Shown: positions 44,628 through 53,057 of the stretch, piece after piece
Layout of the letters: every line of letters starts with the position of its first letter
How positions within the stretch are numbered: position 1 is the first letter of the stretch
NCBI RefSeq assembly: GCF_000631985.1
Contig: NZ_JFYN01000042.1
Coordinates: forward strand, 186,001 to 250,000
DNA length: 64,000 nucleotides
Direction of reading: 5' to 3'
Source of the DNA: Pseudomonas sp. RIT288
GTDB taxonomy: Bacteria > Pseudomonadota > Gammaproteobacteria > Pseudomonadales > Pseudomonadaceae
The notes under the pieces: model-generated
The model's database searches: none
Seen by the model: only the letters and a program-made list of their open reading frames with translations
What the model was told of the DNA's origin: nothing
Program-made: the position numbers and the translations under genes

Positions 44628-45056
44628 TCAGCATTCGCAGGCGATGGGGGTTTTGGCAGGCTGTTCGACGCTCAGCGAAAAACCCTCATCCAGCCAGCCG
44701 GTCACACCGCCGATCATCTCCTTGACCGGGTAGCCCAACGCCGCCAGTTTCACCGCAGCCTTGTTGGCGCCGTTGCAGTGTGGGCCGGCGCAATAGACCA
44801 CGAACAGCGTGCCCTTCGAGTAATCCGCCAGGCCATCGGCGCTGAGCAAGCGGGTCGGAATGTTGATCGCGCCCGGTACGTGACCGCGCTTGAACGCCAA
44901 AGAACCGCGCACATCGACCAGAACAAAATCAACTTCACCGGCCTCCTGGCTGCTGTACACGTCAGAACAATCGGTTTCAAAAGTCAGACGGTTGCTGAAA
45001 TGCATCAGGGCAATGGCCGACGGTGCGGCAGGAATGTCGCGAACCAGGCTGGTCAT
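44628..45056 (-). CDS. Rhodanese-like sulfurtransferase
   Basis: A 142-residue single-domain rhodanese. The domain runs from VDFVLVDVRGSLAFKRGHVPGAINIP (CH2A-type motif) to the active-site loop VVYCAGPHCNGANKA with the catalytic cysteine, then GYPVKEMIGGVTGWLDEG. The C-terminus ends IACEC, with two further cysteines. It is divergent from the FtrA-like regulator at 45157, a pairing often seen in proteobacteria, so it is probably a target of that regulator. Confidence 0.88.
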   Translation of the reverse strand: MTSLVRDIPAAPSAIALMHFSNRLTFETDCSDVYSSQEAGEVDFVLVDVRGSLAFKRGHVPGAINIPTRLLSADGLADYSKGTLFVVYCAGPHCNGANKAAVKLAALGYPVKEMIGGVTGWLDEGFSLSVEQPAKTPIACEC

Positions 45057-45156
45057 GCTGTGTAGCTCCTACGTCAGTTGGGGTGAGCAGACTTTAACGG
45101 GCCGGCACTTGGCGCTACAGTGGCGCGCAAGACACTCACCGGGAATTTTCCGCCAA

Positions 45157-46131
45157 ATGCCTGACTCACCTGGATTGGTTGCGATTCTGGCCTACGATGG
45201 CCTCTGTACCTTCGAGTTCGGCATTGCCGTGGAGATTTTCGGCCTGCCCCGACCGGAGTTCGATTTCCCGTGGTACGAGCACCGCATCGTCGCCGTCGAT
45301 CAAGGGCCGATGCGCGCCATGGGCGGGATTCACGTACTGGCCGACGGCGGCCTGGAGCTGCTGGCGCAGGCGCGCACCATCATCATTCCCGGCTGGCGTG
45401 ATCGCGCTGCCCCGGTGCCGCCGGCACTGATCGACGCCTTGCGACAGGCCCACGCCCAGGGTGCGCGGCTGCTGTCGATCTGCTCCGGGGTATTTGTGCT
45501 GGCCGCCAGTGGCTTGCTCGACGGTCACGGCGCAACCACCCACTGGCGCTACACCGATGAACTGGCGCGGCGCTTCCCGGCGATTGCGGTGGATCCGGAT
45601 GTGCTTTACGTCGACTCCGGCCAGTTGATCACCTCGGCGGGCAGTGCCGCCGGGATCGATGCCTGCCTGCATCTGCTGGCGCGGGACTTTGGCACCCAGA
45701 TCGCCAATTCAGTGGCCCGGCGCCTGGTGATGTCGCCGCAACGCACTGGCGGTCAGGCGCAGTTCATCCCCACACCGGTCAGCGCGACACCCCGCAACGA
45801 CTTGTCGCGGGTGATGCAGTGGGCCCGCGAGCGCCTGCACCAACCGCTGGAAGTGCGCGATCTGGCCAGCGAAGCGGCGATGAGCGAGCGCACCTTTCTG
45901 CGACGTTTCACCGAGGCCAGCGGGCAATCGCCCAAGGCGTGGCTGCAACACGAGCGACTGGCACGGGCGCGGGAGTTGCTGGAGAGCAGCGTGCACAACA
46001 CCGAGCAGATCGCCCAGCGCTGCGGTTATCGCTCGGTGGAAAGTTTTCGTGTGGCGTTTCGCAGCGTGGTCGGGGTACCGCCGTCGGTGTATCGGGAGCG
46101 GTTTGGGCGTGGAGTCAAAGCGATTTCCTGA
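45157..46131 (+). CDS. ftrA: GlxA/FtrA-type AraC-family regulator with DJ-1/PfpI domain
   Basis: A 324-residue regulator. Residues 1-175 form a DJ-1/PfpI-like sensor domain (VAILAYDGLCTFEFGIAVEIF, LSICSGVFVLAASGLLDG with the nucleophile-elbow cysteine). The C-terminal 110 residues are an AraC DNA-binding domain (EVRDLASEAAMSERTFLRRFTEASGQSPKAWL and a second helix-turn-helix ENTEQIAQRCGY-like). The N-terminus matches proteins called FtrA. It is divergent from the rhodanese gene. The start at ATG 45157 is chosen because it begins the sensor domain; the frame is open well upstream over the divergent gene. Confidence 0.85.
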   Translation: MPDSPGLVAILAYDGLCTFEFGIAVEIFGLPRPEFDFPWYEHRIVAVDQGPMRAMGGIHVLADGGLELLAQARTIIIPGWRDRAAPVPPALIDALRQAHAQGARLLSICSGVFVLAASGLLDGHGATTHWRYTDELARRFPAIAVDPDVLYVDSGQLITSAGSAAGIDACLHLLARDFGTQIANSVARRLVMSPQRTGGQAQFIPTPVSATPRNDLSRVMQWARERLHQPLEVRDLASEAAMSERTFLRRFTEASGQSPKAWLQHERLARARELLESSVHNTEQIAQRCGYRSVESFRVAFRSVVGVPPSVYRERFGRGVKAIS

Positions 46132-46144
46132 GTTGGCTGTGACA

Positions 46145-46262
46145 CTCCTTCGCGAGCAGGCTCGCTCCCACACTTGAAATGCGTTCCCTGCTCGCGAAGG
46201 GGCCGCTCCCACATTTGAAATGCGTTCCCTGTGGGAGCGAGCCTGCTCGCGAAGAGGCCAGC
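46145..46262. repeat. REP triplet, type B
   Basis: Three copies: CTTCGCGAGCAGGCTCGCTC, CCCTGCTCGCGAAGGGGCCG and GGGAGCGAGCCTGCTCGCGA. The spacers ACATTTGAAATGCGTTCCCT / ACACTTGAAATGCGTTCCCT are near-identical, showing recent local duplication. Confidence 0.85.
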
Positions 46263-46277
46263 CCTGACAGACACAAT

Positions 46278-47033
46278 CTAGGGCTTGCGCAACAGATAGG
46301 TATCCATGATCCACCCATGCTCGGCCCGCGCCGCTTTGCGCGTGCGCTCGATCTCAGCCGCGACATCCTTGAGCTTGCCACTGATCAGGATCTCATCCGG
46401 CGTGCCCAGGTAGGCGCCCCAGTAAATCTCTGTCTGCTGATCCGCCACATGGCGATAGGAATCTTCAGCGTCGAGCATCACCACCAGGCTGTCCGTGTCA
46501 CTCACCTGCCCCGCCGCGAGACGCCGGCCAGTGGTGATTTCAATTGACCGGCCAATGCTGTTCAGCGGCACCTTATGCTGCGCGGCCAGTGCCTGAACGC
46601 TGGTGATCCCGGGGATCACTTCAAACTCGAAAGCACAGCGGCCTGACGCCAGAATTGCCTGCAGAATACGAATAGTGCTGTCGTACAGCGCCGGGTCGCC
46701 CCACACGAGGAAACCGCCACATTCGTTGTCAGCCAATTCTTCATTGATCAGCCGCTCGAAGGTTTCTTGCTTGGCGCGGTTCAGATCATCGACCGCGCGG
46801 GTGTAGTCCACTTCGCCGCGCTCGCGCTCCGGGCTGTAGGCTTCGGCGAAGCGATACGCAGGATCGGTGATGTAGCGCGCACAGATGTCGCGCCGCAGAT
46901 CGATCAGTTTGTCCTTGCTCTGGCCTTTATCCATCAGAAAGAACACGTCGACCTGATTCAGCGCCTTTACCGCCTGCAGCGTGATGTAGTCGGGATTTCC
47001 GGCGCCGATGCCGATGACCAGCAGTTGTTTCAT
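46278..47033 (-). CDS. cobF: Precorrin-6A synthase (deacetylating)
   Basis: A 251-residue SAM-dependent methyltransferase of the aerobic cobalamin pathway that methylates C-1 of precorrin-5 and releases acetate. The N-terminal GIGAGNPDYITLQAVKAL (tetrapyrrole methylase signature), GGFLVWGDPALYDSTIRIL and FEVIPGITSVQALAAQH (second signature) are clear; SPERERGEVDYTRAV and EIYWGAYLGTPDEILI are specific to CobF. The start is ATG 47033, overlapping the stop of the phosphatase gene (TGATG). No other cob gene is in the window. Confidence 0.9.
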   Translation of the reverse strand: MKQLLVIGIGAGNPDYITLQAVKALNQVDVFFLMDKGQSKDKLIDLRRDICARYITDPAYRFAEAYSPERERGEVDYTRAVDDLNRAKQETFERLINEELADNECGGFLVWGDPALYDSTIRILQAILASGRCAFEFEVIPGITSVQALAAQHKVPLNSIGRSIEITTGRRLAAGQVSDTDSLVVMLDAEDSYRHVADQQTEIYWGAYLGTPDEILISGKLKDVAAEIERTRKAARAEHGWIMDTYLLRKP

Positions 47034-47602
47034 CACAGTGCTCCCGCAAGATCGATACCCGACAAGCGTAGCCGCCAGATACCGTTGAACCGCAGTTCAA
47101 CGACTGACAGCGGCTCAACATCAATCGCGTTGAACGCTGCGCCCTGCACTACCTGCAGCAATGCTGCTCGCACCACGAACGGATGGGTGATGGCGACGAT
47201 ATGCCCCGGCGCACCTTGCAGGCTGGCCAGCCACGCCGCCACACGCTCGCCCAATTGCATCACCGACTCGCCACCATGAGGTGCCGCCTGCGGATCACTG
47301 ATCCACGCCTGCAAAGCGTCGGCCTCGCGCAGTTGCAGATCCTTGATCGCTTGCCCGTGCCAGCGCCCCAAATCGCAATCGCGCAGCGCTTCGTCCACTT
47401 GCGGCGCCGCACCGAACCACTCGGCAGTCTGGCGGGTGCGCAATTCCGGCCCGCACAACACACGGTTGGCGCTGGCGAATTGTGTGGCCAACGCACCGGG
47501 CGCCAATGGCGGATTTTCAACAGGCTCGTTCGTAGGAAAACACGACAATTTCTGTGCGACGGTTCGAGCGTGGCAAATCAAAGTCAAACGGGTGGATTGC
47601 AC
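47033..47602 (-). CDS. Histidine phosphatase-family protein coupled to cobF
   Basis: A 189-residue phosphoglycerate-mutase-like protein. The first catalytic motif is altered: LTLICHARTVAQK, where the family has RHGxT, so the arginine before the catalytic histidine is Cys and the glycine is Ala. The second histidine is intact in ITHPFVVRAALL, and PELRTRQTAEWFG gives the second arginine region. The stop overlaps the cobF start, so the two are coupled; it could act in cobalamin metabolism (as alpha-ribazole phosphatase does), which is an inference. GTG 47602 is the best start available, with a weak ribosome-binding site. Confidence 0.75.
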   Translation of the reverse strand: MQSTRLTLICHARTVAQKLSCFPTNEPVENPPLAPGALATQFASANRVLCGPELRTRQTAEWFGAAPQVDEALRDCDLGRWHGQAIKDLQLREADALQAWISDPQAAPHGGESVMQLGERVAAWLASLQGAPGHIVAITHPFVVRAALLQVVQGAAFNAIDVEPLSVVELRFNGIWRLRLSGIDLAGAL

Positions 47603-47793
47603 TGTATTGCACTCGATGGAGATCCGGTAAATCGGCGGCAAACGGCCGGTCTTGCGGCAATTGTGCCGTAAACCGGGCGCTGCAGGGGATCCCGGGATTT
47701 TCTGGCCTGACATACTGAAGGCGAAAAAACGGCAATGTCTGACACACCGATGGGCAATGGACTACAAGGACCGGCGACATCTGTGTAGGCCTT

Positions 47794-47872
47794 GTTACAC
47801 AGGGCTCTAACGTTACTTAAACGCTGAATCGCTACCGCTAAAAATTCACTAGACATGTAACCTGAGTTACAT
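47794..47872. promoter_or_regulatory. GTTAC/GTAAC repeats and dyad ATGTAAC-CTGA-GTTACAT
   Basis: A perfect 7-bp inverted repeat with a 4-bp spacer is at 47855-47872. A palindromic TAACGTTA is at 47808-47815, and another GTTAC at 47794-47798. The direct GTTAC copies start at 47794, 47812 and 47866, i.e. 18 and 54 bp apart, an 18-bp periodicity. They lie between the cobF/phosphatase unit and the RpiR gene and are operator candidates, perhaps for the adjacent RpiR-type regulator. Confidence 0.45.
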
Positions 47873-47934
47873 AAATACTGTTTTAACGGATTATGAAACG
47901 AATTCAACACCCCCTTCATCCAGCAGGAGCCCGG

Positions 47935-48789
47935 ATGCCGCCTCTCAGAGACTTGATCACCGATCCCGGCCTGGAGCTGACGCCTTCTGAGCGCAAAGTG
48001 ATTCGCGCCCTGCTCGACCAGTATCCGCGCAACGGCCTGGGTCCGATGGCGCGTCTGGCCGAACACGCTGGCGTCAGCGATCCGACCATCGTGCGGCTGG
48101 TGAAGAAGCTCGGATTCGGCGGTTATGCCGAGTTTCAGGACGCCCTGCTCAGCGACATGGATCACCGCCTGCGTTCGCCGCGCACCCTGTTGCAGCCCCG
48201 TTCGCACCTGAACAAGGATGATGCCTGGGGCCATTATCTGGCTGACAGCCAACGCCTGCTGGTGGAAACCCAGGTCCTGACGCAACCTGAAGACGTGCGC
48301 ATTCTGCTCGACTGGCTGCTCGATACCCGGCACCAGATCTACTGCTTCGGCGGGCGCTTCAGTAGCCTGATGGCCAACTACCTGCTCAATCACTTGCGCC
48401 TGCTGCGACCCGGCTGCTTTGCCCTGGAAGACAATGCGCAACTGCCCGATCGCCTGTTCGATCTGCAACGTCAGGACGTAGTGCTGCTGTTTGACTATCG
48501 GCGCTACCAGTCCCAGGCCCTGCGGGTTGCCTCGGCAGCGAAGAACAACAACGCGCGGGTGGTGTTGTTCACCGACATCTATGCCTCGCCGCTGCGCGAA
48601 CTGGCTGACCTGATCATCAGTGCTCCGGTGGAATCGGCCTCGCCGTTCGACACCATGGTGCCGGCGCTGGCCCAGGTCGAGGCGCTCATTGCCTGCCTGA
48701 CCCTGCGCAGCCCCGATCTGGCCGATCGCCTGGAAGGCATCGACGCCCTGCGCAACGACTTCAACACCCATCTGCTGGAGGATAAATAA
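47935..48789 (+). CDS. RpiR/MurR-family transcriptional regulator
   Basis: A 284-residue regulator. The N-terminal RpiR helix-turn-helix reads LTPSERKVIRALLDQYPRNGLGPMARLAEHAGVSDPTIVRLVKKLGFGGYAEFQ; a C-terminal SIS sugar-isomerase-like domain follows (IYCFGGRFSSLMANYLLNHL, VVLLFDYRRYQSQALRVASAAKNN). SIS domains usually sense phosphosugars, but in Pseudomonas such regulators also control amine catabolism. It heads a co-oriented cluster to 56225, only 2 bp from the next gene. ATG 47935 is chosen for its GCAGGAG site; 47893 is in frame but lacks one. Confidence 0.87.
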   Translation: MPPLRDLITDPGLELTPSERKVIRALLDQYPRNGLGPMARLAEHAGVSDPTIVRLVKKLGFGGYAEFQDALLSDMDHRLRSPRTLLQPRSHLNKDDAWGHYLADSQRLLVETQVLTQPEDVRILLDWLLDTRHQIYCFGGRFSSLMANYLLNHLRLLRPGCFALEDNAQLPDRLFDLQRQDVVLLFDYRRYQSQALRVASAAKNNNARVVLFTDIYASPLRELADLIISAPVESASPFDTMVPALAQVEALIACLTLRSPDLADRLEGIDALRNDFNTHLLEDK

Positions 48790-48791
48790 GG

Positions 48792-49436
48792 ATGTTCAGT
48801 CTTCCCCACCGCTCGCCACGGGATTTGCCGTTTGTCACCGGTCACACCGCGTTGCTGCTGGTGGACATGCAGCGTGCCTGGCTCGAACCGCAGTTCGATC
48901 CGCACCTGAACGGGCCTGATGCCGAGTACTTCCTGACCCGCGCGCACATGCAGGTGGTGCCCAACCAGCGCCGTTTGCTGAGTGCCTTTCGCGAAACACG
49001 GCAGAACGTGCTGCACACGATTATCGAAAGCCTGACCGCCGACGGTCGCGACCGCTCGCTGGATCACAAACTGTCGGACATGCACCTGCCCAAGGGCAGT
49101 CAACAGGCGCGGATCATCGACGACCTGACCCCGGTGGAAAACGAAATCGTGTTGCCGAAAACCTCGTCCGGGGTGTTCAACTCGACCAACATCGATTACG
49201 TGCTGCGCAATCTCGAAACCCGCCACCTGATCATCGCCGGCATCGTCACCGACCAGTGCGTCGACATGGCCGTGCGGGATGCCGCCGACCGCGGTTATCT
49301 GGTGACACTGGTCGAAGACGCCTGCGCCACTTACACCCCGGCGCGGCATGACGCCTGCCTCAACGCGATCAAGGGCTACTGCTGGATCAGCGACACGCAA
49401 ACCGTGCTCGGCCGCTTGCAGGAGATGCGTCCATGA
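48792..49436 (+). CDS. Isochorismatase-like cysteine hydrolase
   Basis: A 214-residue hydrolase with the D25-K123-C156 triad (LLLVDMQRAW, LPKTSSGVFN, TDQCVDMA). The family includes nicotinamidases, ureido- and carbamoyl-amide hydrolases and biuret hydrolase, all cleaving C-N bonds of small amides. The position between the regulator and a gamma-glutamyl ligase-like enzyme suggests it removes an amide or ureido group from the pathway substrate. The next gene overlaps by 4 bp (ATGA). Confidence 0.87.
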   Translation: MFSLPHRSPRDLPFVTGHTALLLVDMQRAWLEPQFDPHLNGPDAEYFLTRAHMQVVPNQRRLLSAFRETRQNVLHTIIESLTADGRDRSLDHKLSDMHLPKGSQQARIIDDLTPVENEIVLPKTSSGVFNSTNIDYVLRNLETRHLIIAGIVTDQCVDMAVRDAADRGYLVTLVEDACATYTPARHDACLNAIKGYCWISDTQTVLGRLQEMRP

Positions 49437-50764
49437 GCGAGCGCCTGACGCCGTTGCCGATGACCACCATCGTCACCACTGACCTGATCGGTATCACCCG
49501 TGGCCGTTCGTTTCCCACCGATCAGCTGGAGCACTATCAAGCTGCCGGTTGCGGCTGGGTGCCGGCCAACAGCGCGTTGACCCCGCAGGACATCATCGCC
49601 CAGACCAACCCGTGGGGTGCTTATGGCGATTTGCGGCTGATCCCTGATCTGGCCAGTCGCGTCACCGTCGGTAATGGCCCGGATGCCGCAGCACCGGCGC
49701 TGGACTTCATCCATGGTGACATCCGCGAGACCGATGGCCGCCCATGGAGCACCTGCCCACGCACCTTGTTGCGCGATGAAATCGAGCGCTATCGCGACGA
49801 CCTCGGTTTGCAGGTCAACGCGGCGTTCGAACACGAATTCAACCTGCATGCCGGTTTTGCCGAGCATCTGGCGTTTTCCCTCGAAGCCCAGCGTCAGGCG
49901 GCCGAGTTCGGCGGCTGGCTGCTCAGCGCGCTGCGCGCGGGGGGTGTCGAGCCGGAAATGTTCCTGCCCGAATACGGCAAGCACCAATACGAAATCACCT
50001 GCCGGCCGACCCTCGGCGTGGCGGCGGCGGATCGCGCGGTCAACGTGCGCGAGATCACCCGCGAAATCGCCCGGCAAATGGGCGTCGACGTCAGCTTCGC
50101 GCCGAAAACCAAGGCCGACGCGGTGTGCAATGGTGTGCACCTGCACGTCAGCCTGCTCGACCTGCAAGGTCTGCCGCTGCTGTACGACGCCGGCACCAGC
50201 AACGGTCTGTCGACCCTCGGCCAGCATTGGGCCGCAGGGATCCTGCATTACCTGCCGGCGCTGTGCGCGTTCACCGCGCCGACGCCGGTGTCGTACGAGC
50301 GTTTGCAGCCGCACCACTGGAGCGCGTCCTACGCGTGTCTGGGGCAGCAGAACCGTGAAGCGGCGCTGCGCATCTGTCCGACCGTGAGCCTGGGCGGCAA
50401 ATCCGTGGCGGCGCAGTACAACCTCGAATTCCGCGCCATGGACGCCACCGCCTCGCCGCATCTGGCGATGGCCGCACTGCTGATCGCCGGACGGCTGGGT
50501 ATCGAGCAGCGTCTGGCGCTGAACGCGATCACCGATGAAATTCCCGATTCACTCAACGACGAGCAACGCAAGGCCCGGGGCATTGTGGCCCTGCCCGCCT
50601 CGCTGGCCCAGGCGCTGGATTGCCTGCGTGACAGTGCAGCCTTCAATCAATGGCTGCCCAAGCCGTTGCTCGACACTTACCACGCCCTTAAAACCGAGGA
50701 ACTGGCGCTGACGGAACAGCTCTCGCCCGCTGACCTGTGTGAGCACTATGCACGCCTGTACTGA
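49433..50764 (+). CDS. Glutamine-synthetase-family ligase (gamma-glutamylpolyamine/amine synthetase-like)
   Basis: A 443-residue protein of the glutamine synthetase fold. Visible blocks are EHEFNLHAGF, the metal-binding EYGKHQYEITCRPTLG, a CNGVHLHVSLLD loop with the metal histidine, and AAQYNLEFRAMDATASPHLAMAAL near the C-terminus. Several differ from canonical GlnA (for example the adenylylation region), as in PuuA- and GlnA3-type ligases that glutamylate amines. I infer ATP-dependent gamma-glutamylation of an amine. Start and stop overlap both neighbours. Confidence 0.85.
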   Translation: MSERLTPLPMTTIVTTDLIGITRGRSFPTDQLEHYQAAGCGWVPANSALTPQDIIAQTNPWGAYGDLRLIPDLASRVTVGNGPDAAAPALDFIHGDIRETDGRPWSTCPRTLLRDEIERYRDDLGLQVNAAFEHEFNLHAGFAEHLAFSLEAQRQAAEFGGWLLSALRAGGVEPEMFLPEYGKHQYEITCRPTLGVAAADRAVNVREITREIARQMGVDVSFAPKTKADAVCNGVHLHVSLLDLQGLPLLYDAGTSNGLSTLGQHWAAGILHYLPALCAFTAPTPVSYERLQPHHWSASYACLGQQNREAALRICPTVSLGGKSVAAQYNLEFRAMDATASPHLAMAALLIAGRLGIEQRLALNAITDEIPDSLNDEQRKARGIVALPASLAQALDCLRDSAAFNQWLPKPLLDTYHALKTEELALTEQLSPADLCEHYARLY

Positions 50765-51500
50765 ATCCGCCGAGCTGGGGTTGTACACCCGCCCGGTCTA
50801 CAACCTGAGCCGCGAAGATTCATCGCATCCGTTGATCCTGGTGTGCGAGCACGCCAGCCGCTACATTCCCGAGGCCCTGAACAATCTGGGCCTGGACGAT
50901 GCAGCCGCGAGCGAGCACATCGCCTGGGACATCGGCGCACTGCAACTGGCTGAAAAGCTCTCGGAGAAACTCGGCGCGACACTGTTGAGCGCCAACTATT
51001 CACGGTTGCTGATCGACCTCAATCGGCCCCGGCATGCCCCCGACAGCATTCCGGCGCAGAGCGAGATTTATCAGGTGCCGGGTAACCGCGAACTGGACGA
51101 AGCCACTCGCGAGTACCGGCGCCAGACCCTGTTCAAACCGTTTCACGCACGGCTGCAGACCCTGATCGACCAGCGCGTTGCACAAGGCCAGGCAGTACGA
51201 GTGGTCGGGATTCACAGTTTTACCCCGGTCTATTACGGCCAGCCGCGCCCACTGGAAGTCGGCGTGCTGTTTGGTCAGGCCAAAACGTACGCGCAGCGGG
51301 TGATCGACGGCCTCGGCCAGCACCCGCTGAAAGTCGCCGGCAACCAGCCGTACCGGGTTGATCCGCTGGGCGACATGACGGTGCCGGTGCATGGCGATGC
51401 CCGAGGACTGGAATCGGTGTTGATCGAGGTGCGCAACGATCTGCTTTACAGCCCCGAAGCGGTATCAATGTGGGCCGAGCGCCTGGCGCCACTGCTGTAA
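50748..51500 (+). CDS. N-formylglutamate amidohydrolase-family protein
   Basis: A 250-residue zinc amidohydrolase. The motif LILVCEHASRYIPEAL, then SRLLIDLNRPRHAPDSIP and VVGIHSFTPVY, and a C-terminal LESVLIEVRNDLLYS are those of the HutG-like family, which cleaves N-acylated amino acids. This copy lies within a glutamyl-ligase cluster, away from hut genes, and may act on a different N-acyl or gamma-glutamyl product. ATG 50748 overlaps the GS-like gene; a GTG at 50739 is the alternative. Confidence 0.86.
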   Translation: MHACTESAELGLYTRPVYNLSREDSSHPLILVCEHASRYIPEALNNLGLDDAAASEHIAWDIGALQLAEKLSEKLGATLLSANYSRLLIDLNRPRHAPDSIPAQSEIYQVPGNRELDEATREYRRQTLFKPFHARLQTLIDQRVAQGQAVRVVGIHSFTPVYYGQPRPLEVGVLFGQAKTYAQRVIDGLGQHPLKVAGNQPYRVDPLGDMTVPVHGDARGLESVLIEVRNDLLYSPEAVSMWAERLAPLL

Positions 51501-51588
51501 CCCATGCGGCAGAGACTGCTGACGCTGTAAACGATGGACCGATATAACAACTAAAAACGCTGGATAGGCTGACAAGGAGTTGCGCTTC

Positions 51589-52938
51589 ATGGAAATAGAA
51601 GAGTTCGGCTACAAACAAGAGTTGAAACGTAGCCTGACACTGACCGACCTGGTGGTGTACGGGATGATCTTCATGATCCCCATCGCCCCGTTTGGCGTGT
51701 ATGGCTACGTGAATGCCGAGGCGCCCGGGATGGTGCCGCTGGCCTATATCATCGGCATGGTGGCGATGCTGTTCACCGCGCTGAGCTACGGCAGCATGGC
51801 CAAGGCGTTTCCGATCGCAGGCTCGGTGTATTCCTACGCGCAACGCGGCCTCAATCAACACGTCGGCTTCATCGCCGGCTGGCTGATGCTGCTCGACTAC
51901 CTGCTGATTCCACCGCTGCTGTACGTCTACGCGGCGATGGCTCTGAACCATTTGTACCCGGACATTCCGAAGGTCGGCTTCATTCTGGCGTTCCTGGTCA
52001 GCGCAACGTTCGTCAACCTGCGCGGGATCACCTTCACCGCACGGATGAACATCGTTTTCCTCTTGGCACAGCTGGTGGTACTGGGCATCTTCCTGTTCTA
52101 CGCCTGGAACGCCCTGCACAACGGCGGCGGCAACGGCGAGCTGACGCTGGCGCCGCTGTATCACCCGGAAACGTTCAACTTCGTCCTGCTGATGCAAGCC
52201 GTGTCGATTGCCGTGCTGTCGTTCCTTGGCTTCGATGCGATCTCGACCCTCGCCGAAGAAATCAAAGGCGATCCGGGCCGCAGCGTTGGCCGCGCAGCGC
52301 TGATCACTCTGGTGGTGATGGGCGTGATTTTCGTCGTGCAGACCTGGATCGCTACCGATCTGGCCGCCGGCATGGGCTTCAAGTCCGCCGACACCGCGTT
52401 CTATGAAATCGCCGAAATCGCCGCTGGCAGCTGGCTGGCCACACTGACCGGTGTCGCCACGGCGCTGGCCTGGGGCGTCGCGGTAGCGATCACCTCGCAA
52501 GCCGCGGTGTCGCGTCTGCTGTTCGGCATGGCCCGCGATGGCAAGTTGCCGAAAGTGCTGGCCAAGGTGCACCCGAAGCACAACACGCCGTACCTGAGCA
52601 TTTATCTGGTGGCGGTGCTGTCGCTGGTGATCTGCTACCTGTTCATCAATTCGGTCGACACCCTGACCTCGCTGGTCAACTTCGGTGCCCTCAGCGGTTT
52701 CATGCTGCTGCACCTGACAGTGATCAACTATTACTGGCGCCGGCAGAAGTCAGGTCAGGTGGTGCGCCATCTGATCTGTCCGGTGATCGGCTTCATCATC
52801 GTCGCCGCCATCATGTACAACATGGGCGTCGATGCGCAGAAACTCGGCCTGATCTGGATCGCGCTGGGTCTGGTGTACCTGTTCTTCCTGAACAAGCTCG
52901 GCGCCAGCACCGCGCTGCCTGATCCGAGCAATGGCTGA
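51589..52938 (+). CDS. APC-family amino acid/amine permease
   Basis: A 449-residue transporter with twelve predicted transmembrane segments. LTLTDLVVYGMIFMIPIAPFGVYG (TM1) and SFLGFDAISTLAEEI (TM6 region) match the APC superfamily; the PuuP-like amine importers have comparable blocks. It would supply the cluster's substrate. The ATG at 51589 follows AAGGAG. A hairpin follows the stop, which may separate the distal genes. Confidence 0.86.
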   Translation: MEIEEFGYKQELKRSLTLTDLVVYGMIFMIPIAPFGVYGYVNAEAPGMVPLAYIIGMVAMLFTALSYGSMAKAFPIAGSVYSYAQRGLNQHVGFIAGWLMLLDYLLIPPLLYVYAAMALNHLYPDIPKVGFILAFLVSATFVNLRGITFTARMNIVFLLAQLVVLGIFLFYAWNALHNGGGNGELTLAPLYHPETFNFVLLMQAVSIAVLSFLGFDAISTLAEEIKGDPGRSVGRAALITLVVMGVIFVVQTWIATDLAAGMGFKSADTAFYEIAEIAAGSWLATLTGVATALAWGVAVAITSQAAVSRLLFGMARDGKLPKVLAKVHPKHNTPYLSIYLVAVLSLVICYLFINSVDTLTSLVNFGALSGFMLLHLTVINYYWRRQKSGQVVRHLICPVIGFIIVAAIMYNMGVDAQKLGLIWIALGLVYLFFLNKLGASTALPDPSNG

Positions 52939-52948
52939 CAAGAAAAAG

Positions 52949-52986
52949 AGCGGCGTCTGACAAAAAATCAGGCGACCGCCGCTTTA
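52949..52986. terminator. Possible terminator after the permease gene
   Basis: AGCGGCG (52949-52955) pairs with CGCCGCT (52977-52983), with a nested CTGA/TCAG stem inside. It is followed by only TT, so it is weak or an attenuator. Confidence 0.45.
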
Positions 52987-53057
52987 AAGCGTGGCAACCG
53001 ACAGTGATAGTCAGGTTCGGTGAGGATCACCGGACCCTTTGATACAGGAGTGCATCC

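Noticed and set aside
50748-51500. The N-formylglutamate amidohydrolase as HutG of histidine degradation
   Set aside because: No hutU, hutH, hutI or hutF genes are nearby; the context is a GS-like ligase cluster.
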